DNA of 64,000 nt, from positions 1-64,000 of the forward strand of contig CALWJX010000001.1 of NCBI GenBank assembly GCA_944381085.1. The letters are read 5' to 3'. Shown one piece after another: positions 1 through 8,431 of the stretch. The stretch is from an uncultured Clostridia bacterium. GTDB lineage: Bacteria; Bacillota; Clostridia; Oscillospirales; CAG-272. The translations under genes were made by a program, and so were the position numbers. The notes under the pieces are model-generated. The model was given only the letters and a program-made list of their open reading frames with translations, was not told where the DNA came from and did not search any database. The number at the start of each line of letters is the position of its first letter. Positions within the stretch are counted from its first letter, which is position 1.

Positions 1-177
1 ACCGAGCTTGCGGAGGGCTATTACACCGCCGAGGCTATGGTTGGTCTGGGAGAGAAGTACGGGGTCGATCTGCCGACATGCCGTGCGGTATACAGCGTAA
101 TATATGAAAACAGAGACGTGAGAGAAGTAATAGGCGAGCTGTTCGGAAGAAGTATAAAAAGCGAATTTTACAAATAA
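1..177 (+). CDS. gpsA: Glycerol-3-phosphate dehydrogenase [NAD(P)+], C-terminal fragment
   Basis: Only the last 58 codons are in the window; the gene runs in from the left edge and stops with TAA at 175-177. The tail carries EGYYTAEAMVGLGEKYGVDLP followed by YSVIYENRDVREVIGELF and ends in KSEFYK, the typical C-terminal helices of GpsA, where a family of proteins keeps the pattern E-G-x-x-T-A followed by a Leu-Pro turn and a final R-x-x-K-x-E. Family knowledge: cytosolic reduction of dihydroxyacetone phosphate to sn-glycerol-3-phosphate, which feeds phospholipid synthesis. The catalytic and nucleotide-binding parts lie outside the window, so the call rests on the C-terminal signature only. The next gene starts 76 bp downstream. 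Confidence 0.85.
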   Translation, partial: TELAEGYYTAEAMVGLGEKYGVDLPTCRAVYSVIYENRDVREVIGELFGRSIKSEFYK

Positions 178-253
178 CGCGGCGTATTAAAACATGCGCG
201 CGGTAAAACCATTATAAATTTATTACCGGAAATTTTATGAGAGGAGAATAAAA

Positions 254-1267
254 ATGCGAATATCCGATAAGGTCCGAAATATAATTAAAAAAATGAATCT
301 TGAAGAAAAGGTGGGACAGCTTTTTGTGGTAAGATGTCCGAGAGAGGACGCCGTACAGGATGTTAAGAAATATCATTTGGGCGGTTATACTCTTTACGCT
401 GTGGATTTTGAAGGCAAAACGCCGGAAGAAGTAAGAAATGATATACGGAGTTATCAGGATAACGCGGATATACCGCTTTTTATCGCGGCGGACGAGGAGG
501 GCGGAAAGGTCGTAAGAATAAGCAAATTTGCTCAGTTCAGGAGCGAGCCGTTTAAATCTCCGAGCGAGCTGTACAGAGAGGGCGGTATAGAAAGAATAGC
601 GGAGGACGCGAAAGAAAAGTCCGGGTTTTTGCTCGGATACGGTATCAATCTGAACTACGCGCCGGTCTGCGACATGGCGACTGACCCGGATAATTTCATA
701 TATCACAGAACTCTCGGTCTTGACGCGGGAAAAACCGCAGAGTACGCAAAAGCTGTCGTTAAAGTGATGAACGAGTGTCGGATGCTGAGCGCGGTAAAGC
801 ATTTTCCGGGGTACGGCGACAATGTTGATACTCACACCTTGGTGGCGCGTGACGGCAGAAGCATGGATGAATTTATGAATAGGGATCTGCTGCCTTTCAT
901 CGGGGCTTTTGAGGTCGGGGCTCCAATTGTGATGATTGCCCATAACATTGTCGAGTGTATGGATCCGTCCTGCCCGGCGTCTCTGTCACCGAAGGTACAC
1001 AAGTTTTTAAGGGAGGATCTGCATTTCGATAATGTCATTATGACAGACTCGCTTGATATGAACGCGATAACCTTGTATACGGGCGACAGGGCGGCGGCGG
1101 TCGGGGCGATAATGTCGGGAAACGACCTTTTGTGCTGCGGTACGTATAAGCATCAGATTCCCGCGGTCATAGACGCGGTGAAAAAAGGCGAGATAAGCGA
1201 GGAAAGAATAGACGAATCGCTCGGGAAGATACTTCAGCTTAAGGTAAATTTCGGTATTATAGACTGA
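254..1267 (+). CDS. Glycoside hydrolase family 3 N-terminal domain protein (NagZ-like beta-N-acetylhexosaminidase)
   Basis: A 337-residue protein made of a single GH3 TIM-barrel domain. Visible motifs are EEKVGQLF near residue 17, AADEEGGKV near 78, KHFPGYGDNVDTHT at about 182-195 (the NagZ-type substrate loop with the Asp-x-His acid/base dyad) and VIMTDSLDM with the likely nucleophile Asp at about 265. Family knowledge: enzymes of this short single-domain type remove beta-linked N-acetylglucosamine, often from muropeptides during cell wall recycling. No signal peptide is visible, so a cytosolic location is inferred. A good Shine-Dalgarno (GAGGAG) sits 8 bp upstream of the ATG. The lipoprotein gene downstream may be co-transcribed. 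It could instead act on another beta-hexoside; the substrate cannot be fixed from sequence. Confidence 0.88.
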   Translation: MRISDKVRNIIKKMNLEEKVGQLFVVRCPREDAVQDVKKYHLGGYTLYAVDFEGKTPEEVRNDIRSYQDNADIPLFIAADEEGGKVVRISKFAQFRSEPFKSPSELYREGGIERIAEDAKEKSGFLLGYGINLNYAPVCDMATDPDNFIYHRTLGLDAGKTAEYAKAVVKVMNECRMLSAVKHFPGYGDNVDTHTLVARDGRSMDEFMNRDLLPFIGAFEVGAPIVMIAHNIVECMDPSCPASLSPKVHKFLREDLHFDNVIMTDSLDMNAITLYTGDRAAAVGAIMSGNDLLCCGTYKHQIPAVIDAVKKGEISEERIDESLGKILQLKVNFGIID

Positions 1268-1337
1268 ACTGATTTTGAATTTTATTTCGGGAAAATTCCC
1301 ATGCCGGCTTTTCACCGGGGAAGGCTCAAAAGGAAGA

Positions 1338-1889
1338 ATGAAGTGTATAAAAACAATCGCGGCGCTGCTGACAATACTTTTGCTTTCGCAGCTTTGCGCC
1401 TGCAATAAAGAGGATGAAATAAACGCCGATATTGACGCCGAATTTTCGGGAAAAAACGTGACATACGAGTCTGACGGCCTGAGTGTTACGCTTGACAAAA
1501 ATTTTGTCAGGGTGTCAAGCAGCAGATATTCGTTGAAGTGTCAGAACAACAATCTTGTGTTTACCGCTTTTTACATGGAAAAATTTTATTTTGAAAATAC
1601 CGACGTGTCAAGTACCCTGCAGGCTTTGGAATACACCGGCATCGGTAAGGACGAAGGCGGGGTAGCGGGCGTCAACGAAAACGGGCAGTCGTATACGGAA
1701 TATCTGCAGACCTACACTGAGGACGGTGTGACCGATACCTACCGTATGTATTATGTTTGTATTGAGGATGAGGAAAGATATTGGTTCTGCTGCTTTTACA
1801 GCCCTGAGACAAGCTTTGAGACGTACAGGGAGAATATTCTCGGCTATGCCAAAAGTCTGACGGCGGTTTATACCGAGAGTGAAAGCTGA
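1338..1889 (+). CDS. Uncharacterised lipoprotein
   Basis: The frame is open from 1275, but the start at 1338 is preferred: it follows an AAAAGGAAG ribosome binding site and opens directly with a lipoprotein signal, MKCIKTIAALLTILLLSQLC then a Cys at residue 22 (LCAC lipobox). The mature part of about 160 residues is mixed alpha/beta, starts with an acidic linker, and has a repeated Thr/Tyr-rich beta character, ending in SLTAVYTESES. I do not recognise a domain; it looks like a small extracytoplasmic protein anchored on the outer face of the membrane. It lies 70 bp after the GH3 gene on the same strand and could be in the same transcript. Function unknown. Confidence 0.7.
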   Translation: MKCIKTIAALLTILLLSQLCACNKEDEINADIDAEFSGKNVTYESDGLSVTLDKNFVRVSSSRYSLKCQNNNLVFTAFYMEKFYFENTDVSSTLQALEYTGIGKDEGGVAGVNENGQSYTEYLQTYTEDGVTDTYRMYYVCIEDEERYWFCCFYSPETSFETYRENILGYAKSLTAVYTESES

Positions 1890-1984
1890 TTGTTAAGGGT
1901 TTTTGCCTGACGGTTTTTAAATGATTTTGTATCCGCCGACCGGAATAAAGCAGGTCGGAATTATGTGTATAATAAAGGTGTAAT

Positions 1985-2314
1985 ATGTTAAAGCACGAGT
2001 TTGGAATAATGGAGACGTCTCCGTTAAGCGGACAGAGATATGATAAGTACGAACCGGAAAAATATGATTGCATCAGCGTCAGTGACAGGTATATTTTGCC
2101 CTTGTCAGAAAAACTGTCCGGTATATCTTTTTTCCGGCATACGGTCGATGTGGAGGGAAAAGGGTTGGCTTATTGGGGTATTACCCTTATATCGCCGGAT
2201 GCGGCGGGGAAAATGCTTCCCCTGACAGAAAGCATACACGCTTTGGAGCCGCTGGCAAAGTTACTGAGAAGAGCAATCGATGAAAATAAATATGTTATAC
2301 ATTTCGGAATCTGA
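1985..2314 (+). CDS. Conserved hypothetical protein, 109 residues
   Basis: A small soluble protein with no signal peptide or membrane segment. It opens MLKHEFGIMETSPLSGQRYD, has YEPEKYDCISVSD in the middle, and a second half GLAYWGITLISPDAAGKML. The look is that of a conserved Clostridia family that I cannot name with certainty. The start ATG follows AAAGGTG at a good distance. Codon use resembles the neighbouring core genes. It stands alone between the lipoprotein gene and the broken DUF3795 gene. No function proposed. Confidence 0.65.
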   Translation: MLKHEFGIMETSPLSGQRYDKYEPEKYDCISVSDRYILPLSEKLSGISFFRHTVDVEGKGLAYWGITLISPDAAGKMLPLTESIHALEPLAKLLRRAIDENKYVIHFGI

Positions 2315-2358
2315 GACTTGAAATACATCGGATTGTAATTATTTTAAGGAGGCGGATA

Positions 2359-2463
2359 ATGAAATCAATATGCGGAACAGATTGTGACGTGTGAGGCTTT
2401 AACGGCAACTGCCGCGGATGTGCCGAATCAGACGGCAAGCCGTTCGGAGGAAAGGTTTTGTAA
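2359..2463 (+). pseudogene. Broken DUF3795-like cysteine-cluster protein with in-frame TGA
   Basis: A perfect ribosome binding site (AAGGAGG) leads to an ATG at 2359. The reading frame gives MKSICGTDCDV, then TGA at 2392-2394, then GFNGNCRGCAESDGKPFGGKVL and TAA. Small Clostridia proteins of the DUF3795 type start MKSICGxDCxxCG and carry a cluster of Cys pairs (C-x-x-x-C-x-x-C ... C-x-G-C). The TGA stands where a Cys codon (TGT/TGC) is expected, and the frame is lost again after residue 34, where family members continue. I read this as a decaying gene, damaged by a one-base nonsense change plus a downstream frameshift or deletion. Selenocysteine at the TGA was considered; see rejected items. 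Confidence 0.5.
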
Positions 2464-2550
2464 TGAAGTGTGCCCGGCGCGGGAAGGACGGCGCGGTATT
2501 TTAATTTCTGATATTATTTTGCATATTTTGCCGGGAGGCAATAATAATTG

Positions 2551-2603
2551 GGGCTGAGACAATGCTTAACGGAAAAGCGTTTGTCTCAGCCTCATTTTTA
2601 TTT
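2551..2603. terminator. Bidirectional rho-independent terminator
   Basis: Inverted repeat GGCTGAGACAA...TTTGTCTCAGCC with short inner arms and a 6-base loop, followed by TCATTTTTATTT. It lies between the plus-strand genes ending near 2463 and the minus-strand DUF1848 gene ending at 2711. The remaining 2604-2710 holds nothing I can identify. Confidence 0.75.
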
Positions 2604-2710
2604 CTGATTTTGTCATTGTCCCAAGATTGACGTAATTATGTTTTTCAACGCGAATGAGTTTGGAAAAGCGATGTGACATCTGTCTTTTTTGCGCGCGAAT
2701 CTGCACACAA

Positions 2711-3628
2711 TTATTTGCTTTTTACAAAGGATTTTTGCACCGCCGTTATAATTGTATCGTCAGGTCTTAATTGACCTAAAAGCAGAGGAGAGTTCGGGTC
2801 GTGGTGTTTGTAATTTTCGAGAGCTTTATGAGGGTTTTTATTTGCATAACAGTATTTGCAGCCGCAAAGACACGTGTCATACGCCCCTATGTCTCTGCTT
2901 TCTATACAATGGCAGCCCTCTCTCATTCCCTTGTGTTTCAGGTCTTTGAACGAAATATTATTTGCTTTTCCCAGAATTTCAAGAGTTATGCATCCCGAAG
3001 CGTGTATGCCGTAACGGGTGTAGTCTCGGTTTGTGCCGCAGGTCTGTATGATAATTCCGTATTTTTCCGCTATCGAACCCAATCCGTGCGCTAAAGTGTC
3101 CATGTCCCGCTCGGTCATAGGGATTATCTCGGGCATATTCACGTCCAGCTTTTTATACATCTCCACGAAGCTGAAGATACAACGGTCAATGTGCGGGGAA
3201 AGAAGCTTTGCCATATGCTCAAAGGTTTCCAAATGGCGTGATACGGTATATTTTTCGGTGAGCAAAACAGGGTCGTATCTCCACGCGACACGTTGTTTTC
3301 CTACTTGATTTGCAAGCTGAATAAGCGTGCGGATGCTGTCCTCCGTTGACGGGGCGCCCGGTTCCGTGTCTTTTCCGTATGCGGTTATCGTATAGTGAAA
3401 GTATGTATTGAATTTGTCAGTGATTTCATGCAGACGGGGAAGAATGGGACTATAATTTTTTGAACAGAAGACAACGCAGTCAACCTTGTCGGGGGTCAGC
3501 TCATAACGGCTCACCTTATTGGGAAAAAGCGGATTGCGTGACAACACGTATCCTTCGGAAAAACGGCGAAGCAGCCATTCGGTGTAATACCCAACGGTAT
3601 CTGTCCGTCCGCCTGTATTGATTATCAT
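2711..3628 (-). CDS. DUF1848 family protein
   Basis: A 305-residue soluble protein that matches the DUF1848 family in length and landmarks: an N-terminal MIINTGGRTDTVGYYTEWLL, the block VDCVVFCSKNYSPILPRL, and a C-terminal cysteine cluster GCHCIESRDIGAYDTCLCGCKYCYAN. The C-x-x-G-C-x-Y-C-Y-A-N tail resembles the iron-sulfur binding motif of spore photoproduct lyase and radical SAM relatives, so Fe-S binding is inferred. The biochemical role of the family is unknown to me. Its start overlaps the stop of the MFS gene by 4 bp, so the two genes are translationally coupled in one minus-strand operon, which hints that the transported solute and the DUF1848 reaction are related. Confidence 0.85.
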   Translation of the reverse strand: MIINTGGRTDTVGYYTEWLLRRFSEGYVLSRNPLFPNKVSRYELTPDKVDCVVFCSKNYSPILPRLHEITDKFNTYFHYTITAYGKDTEPGAPSTEDSIRTLIQLANQVGKQRVAWRYDPVLLTEKYTVSRHLETFEHMAKLLSPHIDRCIFSFVEMYKKLDVNMPEIIPMTERDMDTLAHGLGSIAEKYGIIIQTCGTNRDYTRYGIHASGCITLEILGKANNISFKDLKHKGMREGCHCIESRDIGAYDTCLCGCKYCYANKNPHKALENYKHHDPNSPLLLGQLRPDDTIITAVQKSFVKSK

Positions 3629-4803
3629 TTTTGTTTCTCCTTTACCGTGATTTTTGAGGAAGTGATTTTAAATGTCGTTTCGGTCATTGCTATCATCAGA
3701 CACATAAATACCGCGAGAAAAAACGGAAAAATCGAAAAGCTTATCAGGTTGCCGAGCAGTCCGAAGAGCGGAGGCATAAAAGTCGAGCCGATATAGGCGC
3801 TTGCCATTTGTATTCCGATGATAACGCCCGAGTTTTCCGCTCCGAAATTATTCGGAGTTGAATGAATTATGCAAGGGTATATAGGCGCGCAACCGAGTCC
3901 GATAATGATAAGTCCGGACAGTGAAACCGTAGCGTTTTCGGTTGGCAGAAGCAACAGAATGATACCGCAGGCAAGTATGCCGGTTCCAAGGAGAATCATC
4001 TTTCGGTCGCCTAATCTGTTCATAATAAATCCGCCTAAGAATCTACCTACAGTCAGTCCGATGTAAAACAGGGAAGCAAACCGCGCCGCGCGGTCGGTCG
4101 CTATGTCTTTCACCTCTACCAGATATGTGCTTGCCCAGTTCATCGCGGTTGCCTCCGCGGCGCAATACGCAAAAAATCCGAGTAAAAGACTGGGCACTCC
4201 TTTGATTTTCAGTACGCTGAAAAGTCCCGCCTTTTGATTGTCGCTTTCGGTTTTTTGGGGGTTGACTTTCCATACGGGAAGTGTGATCAAAAGCAGTAGA
4301 CCGATTCCCAATTGAATGAACCCTATGAGGCGGTATCCGAAGTTCCAGGTGGAATTTGTAAGCGCGTAACTCATGATAAAGGGACTGACAATAGTGCCGA
4401 CTCCCCAAAAGCAGTGCAGCCAGCTCATGTGTCTGGATGAGTAGTGCAGCGCGATATAATTGTTCAGCGCGGCATCGATTGCCCCGGCGCCGACACCGTA
4501 TGGAACCGCGAACAGTATAAGCATCCAGAATTGATTGGAAAAGGAAAATCCGAGCAGTGCTGCAGCCGTTAGAAAAACGCTGACTACAGTCACCTTTTGG
4601 GTGCCGAATTTTCTTGTGAGTTTGTCCGATAAAAGGCTTGATATGACCGTTCCTCCCGAAATAACCATGGAAATAATCCCCATATATGAAATCGGAACAC
4701 TCAGGTCCCGGTGCATGACAGGCCACCCGGAGCCGAGAAGAGAATCGGGAAGACCGAGACTGATAAAAGCAATGTAGATAAGTACAAGCAAAACAGTATA
4801 CAT
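3625..4803 (-). CDS. Major facilitator superfamily transporter
   Basis: A 392-residue integral membrane protein with about 12 predicted hydrophobic segments. The first helix has GLPDSLLGSGWPVMH, the loop after helix 2 carries DKLTRKFGTQKV (the MFS cytoplasmic basic loop), and helix 5 region has GVGAGAIDAALNNYIALHY, a pattern typical of the FucP/BSC6-like branch of MFS sugar or small-solute porters. It ends in a basic tail EKQK that overlaps the DUF1848 start. It is transcribed from a consensus minus-strand promoter at 5016-5044, leaving a leader of about 200 bases. Substrate is not predictable from the sequence. Confidence 0.88.
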   Translation of the reverse strand: MYTVLLVLIYIAFISLGLPDSLLGSGWPVMHRDLSVPISYMGIISMVISGGTVISSLLSDKLTRKFGTQKVTVVSVFLTAAALLGFSFSNQFWMLILFAVPYGVGAGAIDAALNNYIALHYSSRHMSWLHCFWGVGTIVSPFIMSYALTNSTWNFGYRLIGFIQLGIGLLLLITLPVWKVNPQKTESDNQKAGLFSVLKIKGVPSLLLGFFAYCAAEATAMNWASTYLVEVKDIATDRAARFASLFYIGLTVGRFLGGFIMNRLGDRKMILLGTGILACGIILLLLPTENATVSLSGLIIIGLGCAPIYPCIIHSTPNNFGAENSGVIIGIQMASAYIGSTFMPPLFGLLGNLISFSIFPFFLAVFMCLMIAMTETTFKITSSKITVKEKQK

Positions 4804-5015
4804 ACGTATCTCCGAATTTGATTTTTAATTTCTTTCAGGAATATTGTCCGGATTTTATTTGATAATATCAAATCCTTCATATAACCTGAAAAATGCATTG
4901 TAAGCGCATAAATCCTTCTGTCTTTTTGCCGCGGCTCTGACATGGTGTTTTTTTCTGCGCGGTATGTTATGTTTTTTATATTTTATTTTATGTTTTCTTT
5001 TTAAAATACCGGATA

Positions 5016-5044
5016 ATTATACCATGATGTCGTTATTTTGTCAA
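5016..5044 (-). promoter_or_regulatory. Sigma-A type promoter for the MFS/DUF1848 operon
   Basis: On the minus strand: TTGACA, 17 bp, TATAAT, with TGG before the -10. All twelve consensus bases match. It is back to back with the plus-strand promoter at 5081-5109. The leader between it and the MFS start (4804-5009) is AT-rich and contains one small palindrome around 4860 but no recognisable riboswitch. Confidence 0.75.
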
Positions 5045-5080
5045 GAAAAAGCTATATTTTATTTTTATGCTTGGATAATA

Positions 5081-5109
5081 TTGACATTGTGCATGATATA
5101 TGTTATAAT
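5081..5109 (+). promoter_or_regulatory. Sigma-A type promoter for the ABC exporter gene
   Basis: TTGACA, 17 bp, TATAAT, with an extended -10 (TGT directly before TATAAT). It stands about 180 bp before the start codon at 5289; the leader contains no gene that I can support. Confidence 0.75.
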
Positions 5110-5288
5110 TTGACAGGGAAGGACGATTAAAATTCAATTATGTATTATTAAAAATTTTAATACATGCTGGAGAGAATAAAGACTGTCTTTAAAGTAAAGC
5201 GTCACTCGGTTTCGCCCTTCTGTTTCGGCTTTGGAATGAGAACCGCTATTGCTTGGCAAAATATTTTAACAGAAAGGATAACAACAAT

Positions 5289-7130
5289 ATGACTAAAAGA
5301 GAAAAGCCACCCAAACATTCCCTGAAGCAGGTCATCGGAAATAATATCTGGATGACAAAATTCGTTTTTAAATACGCTCCGACATTGATTGTATATAAAA
5401 TAATCAGAATTCCTATCGCGGTCCTGACTACGTATATCAATGTAAACATGGTCAGATGGATTCTTGACAGCGTTCAGGCAAACGAGGAGATATCGTCTGT
5501 TGTTTTGCTTATTGTCGCTATATCTTCTTTTTTTATCGTGACAAATGTTATTCTGGCGGTTTTTGACCGTATCGTGGTTCCGCAAAAGCAGATAAATCTG
5601 AGCGCGCATATCAGAGAGGATATTATCCGCAAGGTCGGCGCGATAGACCAGATAAGTTTCCAGAAGTCATCATTTTTTGATATGTATACACGGGCTTTGG
5701 ATGAGGTGGACTATCGCGCGGTGCATGTGCTGGATACACTTGAAAGTATGATAACACTGATAATCAGCTATTTTCTGATTACCGGCGTCACGGCTGAGAT
5801 AAGCGGAGCGTTTGCCGCTTTCGGAGTATGCGCGGCTGTAATAGAGATGATTATGGGAACAATAATACAGAAAATAAATTATGAAAGGTCTGTGGCGGTA
5901 ACTCCCGACGGGAGAAAACGGGAATATATAAAAAGGGTGACATATCAGCCGGAGTTTTCACCCGATCTGAAGATATACCCTAAATTCAAGAATCTGTTGC
6001 TTTATAAATATCGACAGGCAACCGCGAGATTCAAGGAAATAACCCTGAAGTTCTCAAAGAAAATAATAGTATTTCATCAAAGCTATCAGATACCGTATGT
6101 CCTGTTCAGACAGACGTTTCCTTGGCTTGTGGTCGCTTTTCTGCTTTTCGGAAATAAAATTTCGATCTCGGAGGCCACGGTGCTTACGGCTGCCGCGCTG
6201 ACCATTCCCAATACCTTGTCCGGCTTTCTGGATTGTCTGAGCATACTGTATCCTCACAGTCTGTATATTGAAAATCTCAGACAGGTCTTTACATATCCCG
6301 AAAATATAGAATCGGACAGTGACGACAAAGCCGAGCTTGACACTGCCGAGAAAATGGAGCTGAAGGATGTGTCGTTTGCGTATTCCGAAGACGCTCCGAC
6401 GGTGCTGAAAGGCATAAATATGACAGTAAAAAAAGGAGAAAAGATAGCGCTTGTGGGATATAACGGCGCGGGTAAGTCTACATTGGCAAAGCTTATGATA
6501 AGAATGTTTGATTGTACCGCGGGAAGTATAGAAATAAACGGCGCGCCGATAGAAAGCTATAATGTCAGGTCGATACGTTCAAAGATAGCATATCTCAGTC
6601 AGGATTTCAAGATATACGGATTTACTGTCGCGGAGAATGTTCTCATGCGTCCGGTTGAAAGTGAAGAGGACAGAGTCGCTGTTGCCGGTATTCTTGAAAA
6701 GGTGGGACTGAGTGAAAAGGTAAGTAAACTGAAAAACGGAATCGACACGTATATCACACGCGAGTTCGACGAAGAGGGAGAGTATTTTTCGGGCGGAGAG
6801 CTGCAGAAGCTGTCTTTGGCGAGATTGTATGCCGGAAATTATGATATTATTATTATGGATGAATCGACAAGCGCGCTTGACCCGATGAGCGAGGATGAGA
6901 TAATCAATACTATTTTCGATATTTTCAGGGACAAAACCGTTATAATGATATCACACCGTCTGGCTACCATAAAGTATGTTGACATGGTTTATTTTCTGTC
7001 GAACGGTGAGATAAAGGAGCACGGTTCTCATCATCGGCTGATGGAGCAGAACGGCGAATATGCGGCGTTTTATCTTACACAGGCAGATAAGTATGATAAA
7101 GAGACCTGCCGGACGGCGCCCGCTTTATAG
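5289..7130 (+). CDS. ABC transporter, fused permease and ATP-binding protein
   Basis: A 613-residue half-transporter of the exporter type, expected to act as a dimer in the cytoplasmic membrane. The N-terminal ~330 residues hold the transmembrane helices; the ATPase domain follows with Walker A GYNGAGKST, Q-loop YLSQDFKI, signature FSGGELQKLSLAR, Walker B YDIIIMDESTSALDP and switch ISHRLATIKY, so all catalytic residues are present. The frame opens at a TTG at 5253, but the ATG at 5289 has the better ribosome binding site (AGAAAGGA, 9 bp away) and is preferred. It is monocistronic: its own promoter is upstream and a terminator follows at 7206. Substrate unknown; peptide or lipid-like export is the usual role. 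Confidence 0.9.
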   Translation: MTKREKPPKHSLKQVIGNNIWMTKFVFKYAPTLIVYKIIRIPIAVLTTYINVNMVRWILDSVQANEEISSVVLLIVAISSFFIVTNVILAVFDRIVVPQKQINLSAHIREDIIRKVGAIDQISFQKSSFFDMYTRALDEVDYRAVHVLDTLESMITLIISYFLITGVTAEISGAFAAFGVCAAVIEMIMGTIIQKINYERSVAVTPDGRKREYIKRVTYQPEFSPDLKIYPKFKNLLLYKYRQATARFKEITLKFSKKIIVFHQSYQIPYVLFRQTFPWLVVAFLLFGNKISISEATVLTAAALTIPNTLSGFLDCLSILYPHSLYIENLRQVFTYPENIESDSDDKAELDTAEKMELKDVSFAYSEDAPTVLKGINMTVKKGEKIALVGYNGAGKSTLAKLMIRMFDCTAGSIEINGAPIESYNVRSIRSKIAYLSQDFKIYGFTVAENVLMRPVESEEDRVAVAGILEKVGLSEKVSKLKNGIDTYITREFDEEGEYFSGGELQKLSLARLYAGNYDIIIMDESTSALDPMSEDEIINTIFDIFRDKTVIMISHRLATIKYVDMVYFLSNGEIKEHGSHHRLMEQNGEYAAFYLTQADKYDKETCRTAPAL

Positions 7131-7205
7131 TTGCGCGCGCAAATAGTTATTGAAAACCATATCATTTTATGTTGCAAAGGACAAAATGTTTAATTCAAAA
7201 GTACA

Positions 7206-7252
7206 ATAAAAACGGATAATCATAGCCTGAAGGTTTTGATTATCCGTTTTTA
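7206..7252 (+). terminator. Rho-independent terminator after the ABC exporter
   Basis: AAACGGATAATCA pairs with TGATTATCCGTTT across a loop of about 13 bases, followed by a T-rich tail (TTTTTACTTTT). The hairpin is near-symmetric in its A/T flanks. The rest of the gap to 7407 shows no supported gene; a 62-codon frame at 7236-7424 runs through the hairpin and is rejected. Confidence 0.75.
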
Positions 7253-7407
7253 CTTTTCAGATTATAAGTCGGAAACACAGATAAAAAATTACCTGCCGAG
7301 TAAATTTTTAAGGGCATATATTTTTTATTCCGATGCAAATAATAATCATATACAGAAATTAACGAAAAATAAGATGATTTTTCGGAAATATCGGAGAGAA
7401 AGCAAGC

Positions 7408-8409
7408 ATGAAAAATATAATTAAACTTAATTCGGGCTTTATATGTTACGGAAACGCCGTCGGCGTCAAGGAGTCCGAAGGTCCCTTGGGGGAATATTTC
7501 GATATGCACGACACGGATGACCGTTTCGGAAAAGACACGTGGGAAAAAGCCGAAAGCGAAATGCAGCGACTCGCGTTTAATGTGGCATTGAACAAGGGAC
7601 AGCTGAAGTTTGAAGATATAGGCGCAATTTTCGCGGGAGATTTGCTCAATCAGTGTGTAGGCTCGTCATACGGGCTTCTCGGATGCAATATTCCTTATTT
7701 CGGAATTTACGGCGCGTGTTCCACCTCGGCGGAGGGAATTATTTTAGCGTCGGTCTTTACATCAAAAGATATATTTAAAAAATGCGCCGTTGTGACGTCT
7801 TCGCACAACTGTTCCGCCGAGCGTCAGTACAGAACGCCGATAGAATACGGCGGACAGAGAACGCCTACGTCTCAATGGACGGTTACAGGGTCCGGGGCAT
7901 TCATAATAGGGGATTCCGAACACGGCAACGTGAGAATTACCGAAGCCGTTCCGGGCAGAGTTATCGACAAAGGAGTAAACGACCCGAACAATATGGGGGC
8001 GGCGATGGCTCCCGCGGTTGCGGACACACTTGTAAGATATTTTACCGAATCGGGAAAGAAACCCTCGGATTTCGACCTGATACTGACGGGAGACCTTGGA
8101 TACGAGGGAAGCTCTATACTGCATGAGCTTATGAGCGCGGAAGGGTTTCCCGATATTGAAAATCACAATGACTGCGGAATTTTGATATATAACCGTGAAA
8201 AACAGGATACACACGCGGGAGGATCGGGCTGCGGATGCGCCGCGACAGTGCTTTCGGCATATATTCTGCCGCATATGGAAAAGGGTGTATACAAAGATGT
8301 GCTGTTTATAGCTACGGGAGCCATGATGAGCCCGGACAGCGTCAAGCAGGGAAATTCGATTCCTTCCATAGCGCACCTTTTGCACTTCTCCGTAAATAAA
8401 GAATGTTAA
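7408..8409 (+). CDS. spoVAD: Stage V sporulation protein AD
   Basis: A 333-residue thiolase-fold protein. Landmarks of SpoVAD are visible: GNAVGVKESEGPLGEYFD near the start, DDRFGKDTWEKAES, GACSTSAEGIILAS around residue 110 and SQWTVTGSGAFIIG around 150-165. Family knowledge: part of the SpoVA channel in the inner spore membrane that moves calcium dipicolinate into the forespore; SpoVAD binds dipicolinic acid on the membrane surface. The ATG follows GGAGAG at a good distance. It is followed 22 bp later by spoVAE, so they form an operon. Unusually, no spoVAC lies upstream (an ABC exporter and terminator do). Expression in the forespore under sigma-G is expected, though I could not identify a convincing sigma-G site. 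Confidence 0.93.
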   Translation: MKNIIKLNSGFICYGNAVGVKESEGPLGEYFDMHDTDDRFGKDTWEKAESEMQRLAFNVALNKGQLKFEDIGAIFAGDLLNQCVGSSYGLLGCNIPYFGIYGACSTSAEGIILASVFTSKDIFKKCAVVTSSHNCSAERQYRTPIEYGGQRTPTSQWTVTGSGAFIIGDSEHGNVRITEAVPGRVIDKGVNDPNNMGAAMAPAVADTLVRYFTESGKKPSDFDLILTGDLGYEGSSILHELMSAEGFPDIENHNDCGILIYNREKQDTHAGGSGCGCAATVLSAYILPHMEKGVYKDVLFIATGAMMSPDSVKQGNSIPSIAHLLHFSVNKEC

Positions 8410-8431
8410 AAACACAAGGCGGTAATTTTAA

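Noticed and set aside
2392..2394. Selenocysteine insertion at the in-frame TGA of the DUF3795-like gene
   Set aside because: The frame is lost again after residue 34, so the gene is damaged in more than one place, and the stem after the TGA is too small for a convincing bacterial SECIS. A nonsense mutation of a Cys codon explains it better.
4701..4943. 80-codon minus-strand frame in the MFS leader
   Set aside because: It overlaps the MFS gene in another frame, and has no family resemblance; a regulatory leader peptide cannot be excluded but nothing supports it.
7236..7424. 62-codon frame before spoVAD
   Set aside because: It runs through the terminator hairpin at 7206-7252, has no ribosome binding site and overlaps the start of spoVAD.
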